Notes: a model not told the origin generated them from the letters alone. 64,000 bases of DNA from Rhodopseudomonas telluris (GCF_042432815.1 NZ_JBHLWM010000004.1:299146-363145), one strand, 5' to 3'; shown: positions 45,467 to 54,702, counted from the stretch's first letter. Translations and numbers: made by a program.

Positions 45467-46504
45467 CTATGCGGCTTTCTTGCTTTCCAGGTCGGAGCTC
45501 CACTCGCCCTTGCTGGCGAGCGAATTCATCTTGGCCCGGTGAGTGAACGCGGCCTGACCGGCCGCGACGTTATCGGCCTTGCCGGACCAGGCCTTCTGCG
45601 GCGCGGCCTGCAGGGCACGGCCGTAGGAGAAGGTCAGGCCCCAGGGCAGGCCGCCGATCTTGTTCATGGCGTCGAGATGCGCGGTGGCTTCCTCGTCCGA
45701 CTGGCCGCCCGACAGGAAGGCGATGCCCGGCACCGCCGACGGCACGCAGGACTTCAGCAGCTTGACGGTCTTCTCGGCGACTTCCTGCACCGACGCCTGC
45801 TTGGCGGACTTCTTGCCGGCGATCGCCATGTTGGGCTTCAGGATCATGCCCTCGAGCGCGACGCGCTGGAAGTACAGCTGCTGGAAGGTTTCCTTCAGCA
45901 CCCATTCGGTCACGTTGTAGCACGTGTCGATGTCGTGGGCGCCGTCCATCAGCACCTCGGGCTCGACGATCGGCACGATCTGCGCCTGCTGGCACAGCGC
46001 CGCGTAGCGCGCCAACGCATGCGCATTGGTCATGATCGCCGTATGGGTCGGCACGCCATTGGCGGAATCGATATCGATCACCGCGCGCCACTTCGCGAAG
46101 CGGGCGCCCTGCTTGTAGTACTTGTCGAGCCGCTCGGCGAGCTTGTCGAGGCCGACCGTGATGGTCTCGCCGGGGCAGCCCGGCAGCTTCTGGGTGCCTT
46201 CGTCGACCTTGATGCCGGGGATGCTGCCGGCCTGCTCGATCAGCTTGACCAGCGGCGTGCCGTCGGCGGCGTTCTGCCAGATCGTCTCGTCGTACAGGAT
46301 GACGCCCGAGATGTACTGGCTCATCGCTTCCTTGGAGCGAAACATCATCTCGCGATAGTCGCGGCGGTTGGTCTCGGTGGATTCGACGCCGATCACGTCG
46401 AACCGCTTCTTGATGGTCCCGGAGGATTCGTCGGCCGCAAGAATGCCCTTACCGGGCGCGACCATCGCCCGGGCGATCTTGTTGAGGTCGGCGAGGTTCA
46501 TCAA
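45467..46504 (-). CDS. fda: Fructose-bisphosphate aldolase, class I
   Basis: This is a 345-residue Schiff-base aldolase splitting or forming fructose 1,6-bisphosphate (also sedoheptulose bisphosphate in the Calvin cycle). It starts LADLNKIARAMVAPGKGILAADES; the active-site lysine lies in LEGMILKPNMA; IVPIVEPEVLMDGAHDIDTC and FLSGGQSDEEAT are family segments. It has tandem ATGs at 46504/46501. It belongs with pgk, gap and tkt upstream, the conserved Rhizobiales glycolysis/Calvin block, but a toxin-antitoxin cassette sits between it and pgk. Confidence 0.95.
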   Translation of the reverse strand: MMNLADLNKIARAMVAPGKGILAADESSGTIKKRFDVIGVESTETNRRDYREMMFRSKEAMSQYISGVILYDETIWQNAADGTPLVKLIEQAGSIPGIKVDEGTQKLPGCPGETITVGLDKLAERLDKYYKQGARFAKWRAVIDIDSANGVPTHTAIMTNAHALARYAALCQQAQIVPIVEPEVLMDGAHDIDTCYNVTEWVLKETFQQLYFQRVALEGMILKPNMAIAGKKSAKQASVQEVAEKTVKLLKSCVPSAVPGIAFLSGGQSDEEATAHLDAMNKIGGLPWGLTFSYGRALQAAPQKAWSGKADNVAAGQAAFTHRAKMNSLASKGEWSSDLESKKAA

Positions 46505-46580
46505 CGTCTCTCCTATGAGGTGTTCTTGTTGGTTGGAAGGCAGTGGACACGTGTCTTAGACGAAAGCCGAGATGAGCGTC

Positions 46581-46904
46581 TTAGACAATGCCCAGGAAAA
46601 TGGCGAGGGCACGATTGACCGCGGTCATTTCCTCGGGGGAGAGGCGGCCGATCCGCGAACCGATCCGGCGAGGCGCGACAGCCGTGATCTTGTCCACCAT
46701 GATCTGAGACAGGTGCCGCAAGCCGTTATCCGAAGTCGGCTCGACTGCGATGCGGACCACGTCAATATCTCGTAATTCCGTGGTCAGCGGGAGAACCACG
46801 ACCGAGGGGATTTGATCGAAATCCTCGTGCTGGACGACGACGGCAGGCCTGGGCTTGCCATAGTCGCCTTGCATCGCCACCAGAACGACGTCGCCTCGTG
46901 TCAC
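46581..46904 (-). CDS. Type II toxin, PemK/MazF family
   Basis: This 107-residue endoribonuclease-like toxin starts MTRGDVVLVAMQGDYGKPRPAVVVQHEDF, with the conserved GKPRPAVVVQ loop, then VVLPLTTELR and LSQIMVDKITAVAPRRIG, the usual MazF core. MazF-type toxins cut mRNA (sometimes tRNA/rRNA) at short sites. Its ATG overlaps the antitoxin stop by four bases. The cassette is inserted between pgk and fda, inside an otherwise conserved operon. Confidence 0.93.
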   Translation of the reverse strand: MTRGDVVLVAMQGDYGKPRPAVVVQHEDFDQIPSVVVLPLTTELRDIDVVRIAVEPTSDNGLRHLSQIMVDKITAVAPRRIGSRIGRLSPEEMTAVNRALAIFLGIV

Positions 46905-47182
46905 TTCCAGCCTTCTGGATCGAACCAGTCTTCAATTTCCGCCAGAATCTGTTGTTCGTGAGGATCGTTCGCGATCAGTTGGCACTGCCGCCTGATCTCG
47001 GCCTTCCATTCGGGCGACTTGTAGTTTTCGGGAACCCAGATCGTCACCGGCTTCAGCCCCATCGCCTTCATCTTCTCGCGGTGGCGGCGGACACGTTCGG
47101 CGCTGGCGCTTCGCGGCCTTGTGGCCTTATCGGCTGCGGCGGGATGCTTGCTCTTGGCAGGCTTGTCGACCTTCTTATCCAT
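46901..47182 (-). CDS. Type II antitoxin, MazE-like (DUF3018)
   Basis: This is a 93-residue antitoxin. A basic, disordered N-terminus (MDKKVDKPAKSKHPAAADK) precedes ERVRRHREKMKAMGLKPVTIWVPENYKSPE, the DUF3018 core, thought to be a ribbon-helix-helix-type DNA-binding segment. The acidic C-terminus (EQQILAEIEDWFDPEGW) should wrap the toxin. Just upstream, a perfect 16-base palindrome (47201-47216) overlaps the promoter and is the likely autoregulation site. Confidence 0.88.
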   Translation of the reverse strand: MDKKVDKPAKSKHPAAADKATRPRSASAERVRRHREKMKAMGLKPVTIWVPENYKSPEWKAEIRRQCQLIANDPHEQQILAEIEDWFDPEGWK

Positions 47183-47200
47183 GGAATGCCTCCATCCGGA

Positions 47201-47216
47201 GCGTTACATGTAACGC
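47201..47216. promoter_or_regulatory. Toxin-antitoxin operator
   Basis: GCGTTACATGTAACGC is a perfect 16-base palindrome, 19 bases before the antitoxin start, the position expected for conditional autorepression. Confidence 0.8.
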
Positions 47217-47272
47217 AAACATAGGCTCCGGACGGCGAGGTCGCAAGCCGGCGCTGGCGCGCCGGCTCAGGG

Positions 47273-48469
47273 TCACTTCACCCGCAGCACCTCGACGCCG
47301 GGAAGCGGCTTGCCTTCCATCCACTCCAGGAATGCGCCGCCGGCGGTCGAGATGTAGGTGAAGTCGTCGGCCGCGCCGGCGTGGTTGAGCGCCGCGACGG
47401 TGTCGCCGCCGCCGGCGACCGAGATCAGCTTGCCGGCCTTGGTGCGCTTGGCGGCGTGCTTGGCGGCTTCCACCGTTCCCTTGTCGAACGGCGTCAGCTC
47501 GAAGGCGCCGACCGGGCCGTTCCAGACCAGCGTGGCGGCGTCGTCGATCGCGGAATGGATGCGCTCGATCGAGCGCGGGCCGACGTCGAGGATCATGGCA
47601 TCGTCGGGGATCGCGTCGAGCCCGTAGGCAAAGGACGGCGCGTTGGCCTCGAAGTGATACGCCACGGTGGCATCGACCGGCAGGATGATGGCGCAGTTGG
47701 CGGCCTCGGCCTTGGTCATGATCCGCAGCGCGGTCTCGGCCAGGTCCTTCTCGCACAGCGACTTGCCGACCTTGACGCCCTGGGCGTGCAGGAAGGTGTT
47801 GGCCATGCCGCCGCCGATCACCAGCGCCTGCACCTTGGTGACGAGGTTTTCCAAAAGGTCGATCTTGCTCGACACCTTGGCGCCGCCGACGATCGCGATC
47901 ACCGGCTTGGTCGGCGCTTCCAGCGCCTTGTTCAGCGCGACCAGTTCGGCCTGCATGGTGCGGCCCGCATAGGCCGGCAGCTTGTGGCCGAGGCCTTCGG
48001 TGGTGGCGTGGGCGCGGTGCGCAGCCGAGAACGCGTCGTTGACCCAGATGTCGCCGAGCTCGGCGAGCTTGGCGACGAACGCCGGATCGTTCTTCTCTTC
48101 CTCGGGATGGAAGCGGGTGTTCTCGAGGCACAGGATGTCGCCGTCGGCCATCGCGGCGATCGCCTTGGCGGCGGGCTCACCGACGCAGTCCGTGGCGAAC
48201 GCGACCGGCTTCTTGATCACCTCGGCGAGCGCGGCGGCGACCGGCTTCAGCGAGTTCTTGTCGTCCCGTCCCTTCGGCCGGCCGAAATGCGCCAGCAGGA
48301 TCACCTTGCCGCCCTTGCCGGCGATCTCGGTGATGGTCGGCGCGACACGGTCGAGCCGCGTCGTGTCGGTCACCTTGCCGGCTTCCATCGGCACGTTGAG
48401 ATCGACGCGGAGCAGGACGCGTTTGCCTTTGACATCGACGTCGTCGAGGGTGCGGAACGATTTGGTCAT
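47273..48469 (-). CDS. pgk: Phosphoglycerate kinase
   Basis: This is a 398-residue glycolytic and Calvin-cycle kinase. It has RVLLRVDLNVPMEAGKVTD, VILLAHFGRPKGRD, LENTRFHPEEEKND, VAIVGGAKVSSKIDLL, and the C-terminal nucleotide site SVAGGGDTVAALNHAG. All are intact. It is the third gene of the tkt-gap-pgk set; 176 bases with a palindromic repeat pair separate it from gap. Confidence 0.98.
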   Translation of the reverse strand: MTKSFRTLDDVDVKGKRVLLRVDLNVPMEAGKVTDTTRLDRVAPTITEIAGKGGKVILLAHFGRPKGRDDKNSLKPVAAALAEVIKKPVAFATDCVGEPAAKAIAAMADGDILCLENTRFHPEEEKNDPAFVAKLAELGDIWVNDAFSAAHRAHATTEGLGHKLPAYAGRTMQAELVALNKALEAPTKPVIAIVGGAKVSSKIDLLENLVTKVQALVIGGGMANTFLHAQGVKVGKSLCEKDLAETALRIMTKAEAANCAIILPVDATVAYHFEANAPSFAYGLDAIPDDAMILDVGPRSIERIHSAIDDAATLVWNGPVGAFELTPFDKGTVEAAKHAAKRTKAGKLISVAGGGDTVAALNHAGAADDFTYISTAGGAFLEWMEGKPLPGVEVLRVK

Positions 48470-48489
48470 GATGAACCCTGTGCGTGGGG

Positions 48490-48626
48490 CCCATCCTTCG
48501 AGACGCCTCGCTGCGCTCGGCTCCTCAGGATGAGGCTTACGAAAGTGGCGCGGAGAGCTAGCCCCCCGCGCCCTGTCTGGATCCTCATGGTGAGGAGCGG
48601 GCGAAGCCCGCGTCTCAAACCATGAG
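48490..48626. repeat. Pair of palindromic repeats (type B 48490-48535, type A 48583-48626) between gap and pgk
   Basis: Same unit types as at 17503-17610, in the reverse order. B: CATCCTTCGAGACGC ... GCTCCTCAGGATGAGG. A: CCTCATGGTGAGGAGC ... GCGTCTCAAACCATGAG. The spacer between units (about 47 bases) is unrelated to that at 17.5 kb. Confidence 0.85.
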
Positions 48627-48645
48627 ACGACGTCTCGTTAGTTCG

Positions 48646-49653
<1,008 letters not shown>

Positions 49654-49780
49654 CCAATTTCTCCTCGGTGCTAATGATACTCAATTGTTGTGGGGAGAGG
49701 GGTTCCCCGTACTTGTGCGGTGTCATGCCCTGAATGCACCGCACTTGCAATGCGCTCGTTTGTCGAATCTCCCCAGCGCC

Positions 49781-51769
49781 TTACTTGGCGCCGAGGCGGC
49801 TCGTCGCGGCCTCGACAACCGCCTCGGCGGTAATGCCGAAGTGCTTGTAAAGGTCCTTGGCGGGGGCGCTGGCGCCGAAGCCGGTCATGCCGACAAAACC
49901 GCCCTCCGGGCCGATGATCGCATCCCAGCCGAACCGCACCGCGGCCTCGATCGCGACCTTCACCGGCGTGTCGCCGATGATCGCCTTCCGCGTCGCGGCA
50001 TCCTGCTGCAGCAGTAGGTCGAGCGACGGCACCGACACCACGCGGGCGGCGATGCCCTTGTCGGCCAGCAGCTTGTGCGCCGCGACCGCGATCTCGACTT
50101 CGGAGCCGGTGGCGAAGATCGTCACCTGGGCCTTGCCGCTCGCAGGCACCAGCTCATAGCCGCCCTTGGCGCAGAGGTTGTCGTCGGACTTGGTGGCGCG
50201 CACCGGCGTCAGGTTTTGCCGCGACAGCGCCAGCACGGTCGGGCCCTGGGTATTCTCCAGCGCGAGCTGCCAGCATTCGGCGGTCTCGACCGGATCCGCC
50301 GGACGGAAAACCCGCATGTTCGGCATCGCGCGCAGCGAGGCGAGGTGCTCGACCGGCTGATGGGTCGGGCCGTCTTCGCCGAGCCCGATCGAGTCGTGGG
50401 TCATGATGTAGACCACCGGCACATGCGACAGCGCCGCGATCCGCATCGAGGGGCGCGCGTAGTCGGCGAAGCACATGAAGGTGCCGCCGGCTGGCGCGAA
50501 GCCGCCATGCATCGCGATGCCGTTCATCGCCGCCGCCATGCCCATCTCGCGGATGCCGTAGTGGATATACCGCCCGCTGAAATCATCCGGCGTGACGTCC
50601 TTGGCATGCTTGGTGCGGGTGTTGTTGGACGGCGTCAGATCGGCCGAGCCGAGCAGCATCTCGGGCACCACCTCGACGATCGCCTCGAGCGCGACTTCGC
50701 TGGCCTTGCGGGTGGCGATGGTCTGCGGCTCGGCGACCAGCTTGTCCTTGAGCTTGCGGATCGCGCCGTCCAGCGCCGCCGGGCGCTTGCGGTCGATCAC
50801 GCGGCGCTGGAATTCGCCGCGCTGCTCGGCCGGCAGCGCCTCGAAGCGGGTCTGCCAGTCGGCGTGGGCCTTGGCGCCCTTGCTGCCGACCTCGCGCCAC
50901 GCCGACAGCACGTCGTCGGGAATCTCGAACGGGCCGTACTCCCATCCCAGCGCCTTCTTGGCGCCGGCGAGTTCTTCGGCGCCGAGCGGCTCGCCGTGGG
51001 CCTTGGAGGTGCCGGCGCGGGTGGGGGCGCCGAAGCCGATCGTGGTCTTGCAGGCGATCATGGTCGGCCGGTCGGAGGCCTGCGCCTTGCGGATCGCGTC
51101 GGCGATTGCCTTGTGGTCGTGGCCGTCGATCCGGAACGAATTCCAGCCATGGGCCTGGAAGCGCGCGACCTGGTCGACATTGTCGGTCAGCGTCAGCGGG
51201 CCGTCGATCGAGATGCCGTTGTCGTCGTACAGGAAGATCAGCTTCGACAGCTTGAGGTGGCCGGCCAGCGCGATCGCTTCGTGGCTGACGCCTTCCATCA
51301 GGTCGCCGTCCGAGCACAGCACGTAGGTGTAGTGATCGACGATCTCGCCGAATTCGGCCGCGAGCAGCCGTTCCGCCAGCGCGGTGCCGACCGACGACGC
51401 CACGCCCTGGCCGAGCGGGCCGGTAGTGGTCTCGACCGAGTCGGTGATCGAGTTCTCCGGATGGCCCGGCGTCCGCGAATCCAGCTGGCGGAAATTCTTG
51501 ATCTGGTCGAGCGTCATCTCCTTGTTGCCGGTCAGATACAGCAACGCGTAGAGCAGCATCGAGCCGTGGCCGGCGGAGAGGATGAAGCGGTCGCGATCCG
51601 GCCAATGCGCATCGGCGGCGTCGAACTTCAGGAAGTCGCGCCACAGCACGGCGGCGACGTCGGCGGCACCCATGGGCAGGCCCGGATGGCCGGACTTGGC
51701 CTTCTCGACGGCATCCATCGCGAGCGCCCGGATTGCGTTCGCCATACGGGAATGATCGACCTTCGCCAT
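49781..51769 (-). CDS. tkt: Transketolase
   Basis: This is a 662-residue thiamine-diphosphate enzyme of the pentose-phosphate and Calvin cycles. It has SAGHGSMLLYALLYLTG, TTGPLGQGVASSVGTALAE, CSDGDLMEGVSHEAIALAGH (ThDP/Mg site), and FMCFADYARPSMRIAALSH with THDSIGLGEDGPTHQPVEHL in the second domain. It starts the block tkt-gap-pgk-(TA)-fda-thiE. Whether it serves carbon fixation or only the pentose pathway cannot be told; no RuBisCO or PRK gene is in the window. Confidence 0.97.
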   Translation of the reverse strand: MAKVDHSRMANAIRALAMDAVEKAKSGHPGLPMGAADVAAVLWRDFLKFDAADAHWPDRDRFILSAGHGSMLLYALLYLTGNKEMTLDQIKNFRQLDSRTPGHPENSITDSVETTTGPLGQGVASSVGTALAERLLAAEFGEIVDHYTYVLCSDGDLMEGVSHEAIALAGHLKLSKLIFLYDDNGISIDGPLTLTDNVDQVARFQAHGWNSFRIDGHDHKAIADAIRKAQASDRPTMIACKTTIGFGAPTRAGTSKAHGEPLGAEELAGAKKALGWEYGPFEIPDDVLSAWREVGSKGAKAHADWQTRFEALPAEQRGEFQRRVIDRKRPAALDGAIRKLKDKLVAEPQTIATRKASEVALEAIVEVVPEMLLGSADLTPSNNTRTKHAKDVTPDDFSGRYIHYGIREMGMAAAMNGIAMHGGFAPAGGTFMCFADYARPSMRIAALSHVPVVYIMTHDSIGLGEDGPTHQPVEHLASLRAMPNMRVFRPADPVETAECWQLALENTQGPTVLALSRQNLTPVRATKSDDNLCAKGGYELVPASGKAQVTIFATGSEVEIAVAAHKLLADKGIAARVVSVPSLDLLLQQDAATRKAIIGDTPVKVAIEAAVRFGWDAIIGPEGGFVGMTGFGASAPAKDLYKHFGITAEAVVEAATSRLGAK

Positions 51770-52069
51770 GATGTAACCACCTGAAATCGTGTGTTTGCCA
51801 GCGCTCCGCGACTCGGGGCGCAGTGCGGCTCCGGCACAGCCAGAGACACGAACAGGCCGAAAATACCGGGGTGCGAGGGTGGCATAGCACCATGATCAGG
51901 CGAGTCCAAGGCGCGCGCCTGGGATCAGCACGAGGACCGTGCTTTGTGGTGCATAGTTGAGCAGCGGCGTTGCGCTCGGCTGCCTTGCTGCGTAAATTTC
52001 CTCCTCTAAAGGCTTGTCCAATCGTGGCTTTTATTTGGACGCGTGAAGCTGCGAGGGTCGCGCAACACT
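51770..52069. other. Divergent promoter region of tkt and DUF4164-zapA
   Basis: No gene is seen. A small inverted repeat, GTCCAA (52016-52021) and TTGGAC (52035-52040), lies about 30-50 bases before the DUF4164 start and could be a regulator site; otherwise nothing stands out. Confidence 0.4.
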
Positions 52070-52405
52070 ATGACGGATCGTCCCGCCCCCGGTTCCATCA
52101 GTGCCGATCAGGCTCCGACCGAGATCGTCGCGGCGACGCGTCGTCTTGCCGCGGCGCTCGAGGCGTTGGAGGGGGCGGTGGAGCGGCGCGCCGAAGCGGA
52201 TCGTGACGAGGACGAGTTGGCGTCGCGGATCCAGGCGCTGGGCGCCGATCGCTCGCGGCTCGCGGACGAGCTCGACGGCTCGCTGGTGCGCACCCGCAAG
52301 CTCGAGCGCGCCAATCGCGAGATCGCGCAGCGGCTCGACGCCGCGATCGGCACCATCCGCGCCGTGCTCGACTCCGAGACCGCCGACGAAGAGGAGCCGT
52401 CATGA
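52070..52405 (+). CDS. DUF4164 coiled-coil protein, ZapA partner gene
   Basis: This is a 111-residue, highly charged helical protein (LAAALEALEGAVERRAEADR through LERANREIAQRLDAAIGTIRAVL), a single coiled coil of the DUF4164 family. The start at 52070 follows GAGGGTCGCG. Its stop overlaps the zapA start (ATGA). DUF4164-ZapA is a conserved Rhizobiales pair; DUF4164 may play the ZapB-like linker role at the division ring, by inference only. Confidence 0.82.
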   Translation: MTDRPAPGSISADQAPTEIVAATRRLAAALEALEGAVERRAEADRDEDELASRIQALGADRSRLADELDGSLVRTRKLERANREIAQRLDAAIGTIRAVLDSETADEEEPS

Positions 52406-52812
52406 CCTCGAAGGATGCGGCGGCCTCCGCCAACCACGTCAGCGTCACCATCAACGGCCGGCAATACCGCATGGCCTGCGAGCCGGGCCAGGAGCCGCAG
52501 CTGCTCGGCCTCGCGGACAATCTCGAGAGCCGCATCCAGAGCCTGCGCGGCCGCTTCGGCGAAATCGGTGATGCACGGCTGACGGTGATGGCCGCGCTGA
52601 TGATGGCCGACGAACTACTCGACGCCCACGGCCGCCTCGCCACGCTGCAGCAGGAAGTCGATGCGCTGCGTGAAGATCGCGCACAGTCGATCGACCGCAC
52701 CGTGACCACCAACCGCGCCGTCGCCGCCGCGCTCAACAGCGCCGCCGAACGCATCGAGCGCACGACGCAAGTGCTGAACCGCACCATCGGCGGCGGCATC
52801 GCAATCGGGTAG
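52402..52812 (+). CDS. zapA: Cell division protein ZapA
   Basis: This 136-residue FtsZ-ring stabiliser has the N-terminal head VSVTINGRQYRMACEPGQEPQLLGLADNLESRIQ and a helix ending in a coiled coil (ADELLDAHGRLATLQQEVDAL). Many bacteria have 6S RNA next to zapA; none is recognisable downstream here, where repeats and a GIY-YIG gene follow. Confidence 0.93.
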   Translation: MTSKDAAASANHVSVTINGRQYRMACEPGQEPQLLGLADNLESRIQSLRGRFGEIGDARLTVMAALMMADELLDAHGRLATLQQEVDALREDRAQSIDRTVTTNRAVAAALNSAAERIERTTQVLNRTIGGGIAIG

Positions 52813-52860
52813 TCTTTTTTCTTTCTCACAACGCTCGATGGCCCGGGATACTATCGTTTG

Positions 52861-52904
52861 TCATTCCGGGGCGCGCGTAGCGCGAGCCCGGAATCCATAT
52901 TCCC
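52861..52904. repeat. Palindromic repeat unit 1, left flank of the GIY-YIG gene
   Basis: TCATTCCGGGGCGCGCG, TAG, CGCGAGCCCGGAATCCA, then TATTCCC. The unit is itself an imperfect hairpin. Its reverse complement matches the unit at 53207-53255 over the outer 22 and inner 16 bases; only the loop differs. It ends ten bases before the GIY-YIG start codon. Confidence 0.9.
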
Positions 52905-52914
52905 GGTGCTTGCG

Positions 52915-53202
52915 ATGGCGTACTACGTCTATCTACTCGCGAGCGGCAAACATGGCACCTTGTACGTCGGCGTGACCAGCGATCTCGTGCGGCGGGTCCA
53001 TGAGCATCGCATCAAGGCGGTCCCGAGCTTCCCGTCGCGCTATGGCGTCGAGCATCTTGTGTGGTTCGAGATCTACGATGACGCCCTAGCCGCGATTGCA
53101 CGGGAGAAGCAGTTGAAGAAGTGGCGGCGGGATTGGAAAGTGCGTTTGATCGAGGAGCAAAACCCGGAATGGATCGATCTTTTTCCGGGCATCACCAATT
53201 AG
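52915..53202 (+). CDS. Minimal GIY-YIG nuclease-fold protein (UPF0213/YhbQ type)
   Basis: This 95-residue protein is little more than one GIY-YIG domain. YYVYLLASG at residues 3-11 and LYVGVTSDLVRRVHEHR at 17-33 carry the two signature tyrosines and the arginine; EKQLKKWRRDWKVRLIEEQNPEW completes the fold, with the expected glutamate earlier. Single-domain GIY-YIG proteins of this kind are abundant paralogues in alphaproteobacteria, with no proven role (DNA repair or structure-specific cutting is suspected). The gene is enclosed by an inverted pair of palindromic repeats that end 10 bases before its start and begin 4 bases after its stop. The whole looks like one cassette. Confidence 0.92.
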   Translation: MAYYVYLLASGKHGTLYVGVTSDLVRRVHEHRIKAVPSFPSRYGVEHLVWFEIYDDALAAIAREKQLKKWRRDWKVRLIEEQNPEWIDLFPGITN

Positions 53203-53206
53203 CTCA

Positions 53207-53255
53207 GGGAATATGGATTCCGGGCTCGTTCACTTCGTTCGCGCCCCGGAATGAC
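53207..53255. repeat. Palindromic repeat unit 2, right flank of the GIY-YIG gene, inverted relative to unit 1
   Basis: GGGAATATGGATTCCGGG, CTCGTTCACTTCGTTCG, CGCCCCGGAATGAC. The reverse complement of unit 1 matches it exactly at both ends. The loop (TTCACTTCGTT) differs from unit 1. Confidence 0.9.
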
Positions 53256-53278
53256 GGGGCTGGCGATTCTTCACGATC

Positions 53279-53328
53279 GTCATTCCGGGATGCGCGCCCT
53301 TGCGCGCAGGCCCGGAATCCATATCCCC
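53279..53328. repeat. Palindromic repeat unit 3
   Basis: GTCATTCCGGGATGCGCG, CCCTTG, CGCGCAGGCCCGGAATCC, ATATCCCC, in the orientation of unit 1. It starts 23 bases after unit 2. Confidence 0.88.
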
Positions 53329-53382
53329 TGTACTCGCGGTGAGGCACTTCCGCCAGAGACGCTGTGCTCAACTGTGCGAATC

Positions 53383-53427
53383 GGGGTTATGGATTCCGGG
53401 CTCGCGCTGCGCGCGCCCCGGAATGAC
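53383..53427. repeat. Palindromic repeat unit 4
   Basis: GGGGTTATGGATTCCGGG, CTCGCGCTGCGCGCG, CCCCGGAATGAC, in the orientation of unit 2. Units 3 and 4 form a second inverted pair around about 54 bases without a gene. Confidence 0.88.
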
Positions 53428-53463
53428 AAACGAGGGGGTGTTGTTGCGTCAGGAAGTGCGTTG

Positions 53464-54702
53464 TTACTTCCGAAACACCGCCACCAGCTCGACATGCGGC
53501 GTGTACTTGAACTGATCGACCGGGGTCACCTTTTCCAGCCGGTAGCCGCCGTCGATCAGCAGGCGGGCGTCGCGGGCGAAGGTGGTGGCGTTGCAGGAGA
53601 CGGCGATGATCAGCGGCACCTTGCTGGCCGCGAGCTGTGCCGCCTGCGCTTGCGCGCCCTGTCGGGGCGGGTCGAATAAGACAGCGTCGAAGTCAAGTAA
53701 TTCCGGCGGCGCCAGCGGGCGGCGGAACAGGTCGCGGGCTTCCGCCTTGATCGGCTTCAGGCCGGGCGTCGCCTGCGCGGCCTTCTGCAGCGCCGCCACC
53801 GCCGGCGCATCGCTGTCGCAGGCGAACACCCGCGCTTTCGTGGCCAGCCGCAGCGCGAACGGGCCGACGCCGCAGAACAGGTCGGCGATCAGCTTGGCGC
53901 GCTTGATCTCCGCCAGCGCCAAATCCGCGAGCGTCTGCTCGCCGAGCGCCGTTGCCTGCAGGAACGCGCCGGGCGGCAGCGTCACGCGAGCAGTGCCGAT
54001 CATCACGGTCGGCGGCATCCGCATCAGCACCAGTTCGCCGTGCCGCGTCAGCCGCGCCAGGCGATGGTGCTCGGCGAGCTTCGACAGCGCCGTGACCAGC
54101 CGCGGCGGCAGCGGCCCGGAGCCGCGCACGTCCACATCGAGGCCGTTTTCCGCGGCGGTGACCTGGATGTCGAGCGGCTTGCCGACCGGTGTGAGCGCTT
54201 CCGCCAGCGCCCACGCCGCCTCGATCGCGCCGTGCAGCGCCGGGTCGAGGATCGGGCAGGCATCGATCGCCACCACGTCGTGACTGGCCGCGGCGCTGAA
54301 GCCGACCTTCAGCACGTCGTGCGTGCCTCTGCGCGCATGCAGCGTGATACGGCGGCGGCCGGCGCCGTGGGCGTCGATCAGCGGTTCGACCGCGCAGTCG
54401 ATCTTCGCCTGCGCCAGCGTCTCGATCACCAGATTGCGCTTCCAGGCGCGATACGCGTCGTCCTGCCAGTGCTGGGTCGCGCAGCCGCCGCAGACGCCGA
54501 AATGCGGGCAGAACGGCGCGATCCGTTCGGGACTGGCGACGTCGACCCGCAGCAGCTTGCGGCGGTCCGGATGACCCGAGACCAGCGCGGTCTCGACCGT
54601 CTCGCCGCTCAGCGCGTAGGGCACATAGATGGCGCCGCCGCCGGCGTGGCTGACGCCGTCGCCGCGGTGGCCGACGTGATCGATCTTGAGAACTTCATTC
54701 AT
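53464..54702 (-). CDS. RNA 5-methyluridine methyltransferase, TrmA/RlmD family
   Basis: This is a 412-residue enzyme. A TRAM-like N-terminus (DHVGHRGDGVSHAGGGAIYVPYAL) is followed by iron-sulfur ligands CPHFGVCGGC plus Cys in DACPILDP, spaced as in E. coli RlmD/RumA. The AdoMet domain has LFCGVGPFALRLA, DPPRQGA and the catalytic cysteine in VSCNATTFARD. The likely target is a uridine in 23S rRNA, or tRNA U54; family members differ. Upstream of the MATE gene it overlaps nothing. Confidence 0.9.
   Translation of the reverse strand: MNEVLKIDHVGHRGDGVSHAGGGAIYVPYALSGETVETALVSGHPDRRKLLRVDVASPERIAPFCPHFGVCGGCATQHWQDDAYRAWKRNLVIETLAQAKIDCAVEPLIDAHGAGRRRITLHARRGTHDVLKVGFSAAASHDVVAIDACPILDPALHGAIEAAWALAEALTPVGKPLDIQVTAAENGLDVDVRGSGPLPPRLVTALSKLAEHHRLARLTRHGELVLMRMPPTVMIGTARVTLPPGAFLQATALGEQTLADLALAEIKRAKLIADLFCGVGPFALRLATKARVFACDSDAPAVAALQKAAQATPGLKPIKAEARDLFRRPLAPPELLDFDAVLFDPPRQGAQAQAAQLAASKVPLIIAVSCNATTFARDARLLIDGGYRLEKVTPVDQFKYTPHVELVAVFRK

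Noticed and set aside
52813..52914. 6S RNA downstream of zapA
   Set aside because: The interval is too short and contains the palindromic repeat; no long internal-bulge hairpin typical of 6S RNA is seen.
52861..53427. CRISPR array
   Set aside because: The four repeats alternate in orientation and are spaced unevenly, and no cas genes are present; they are palindromic intergenic repeats.
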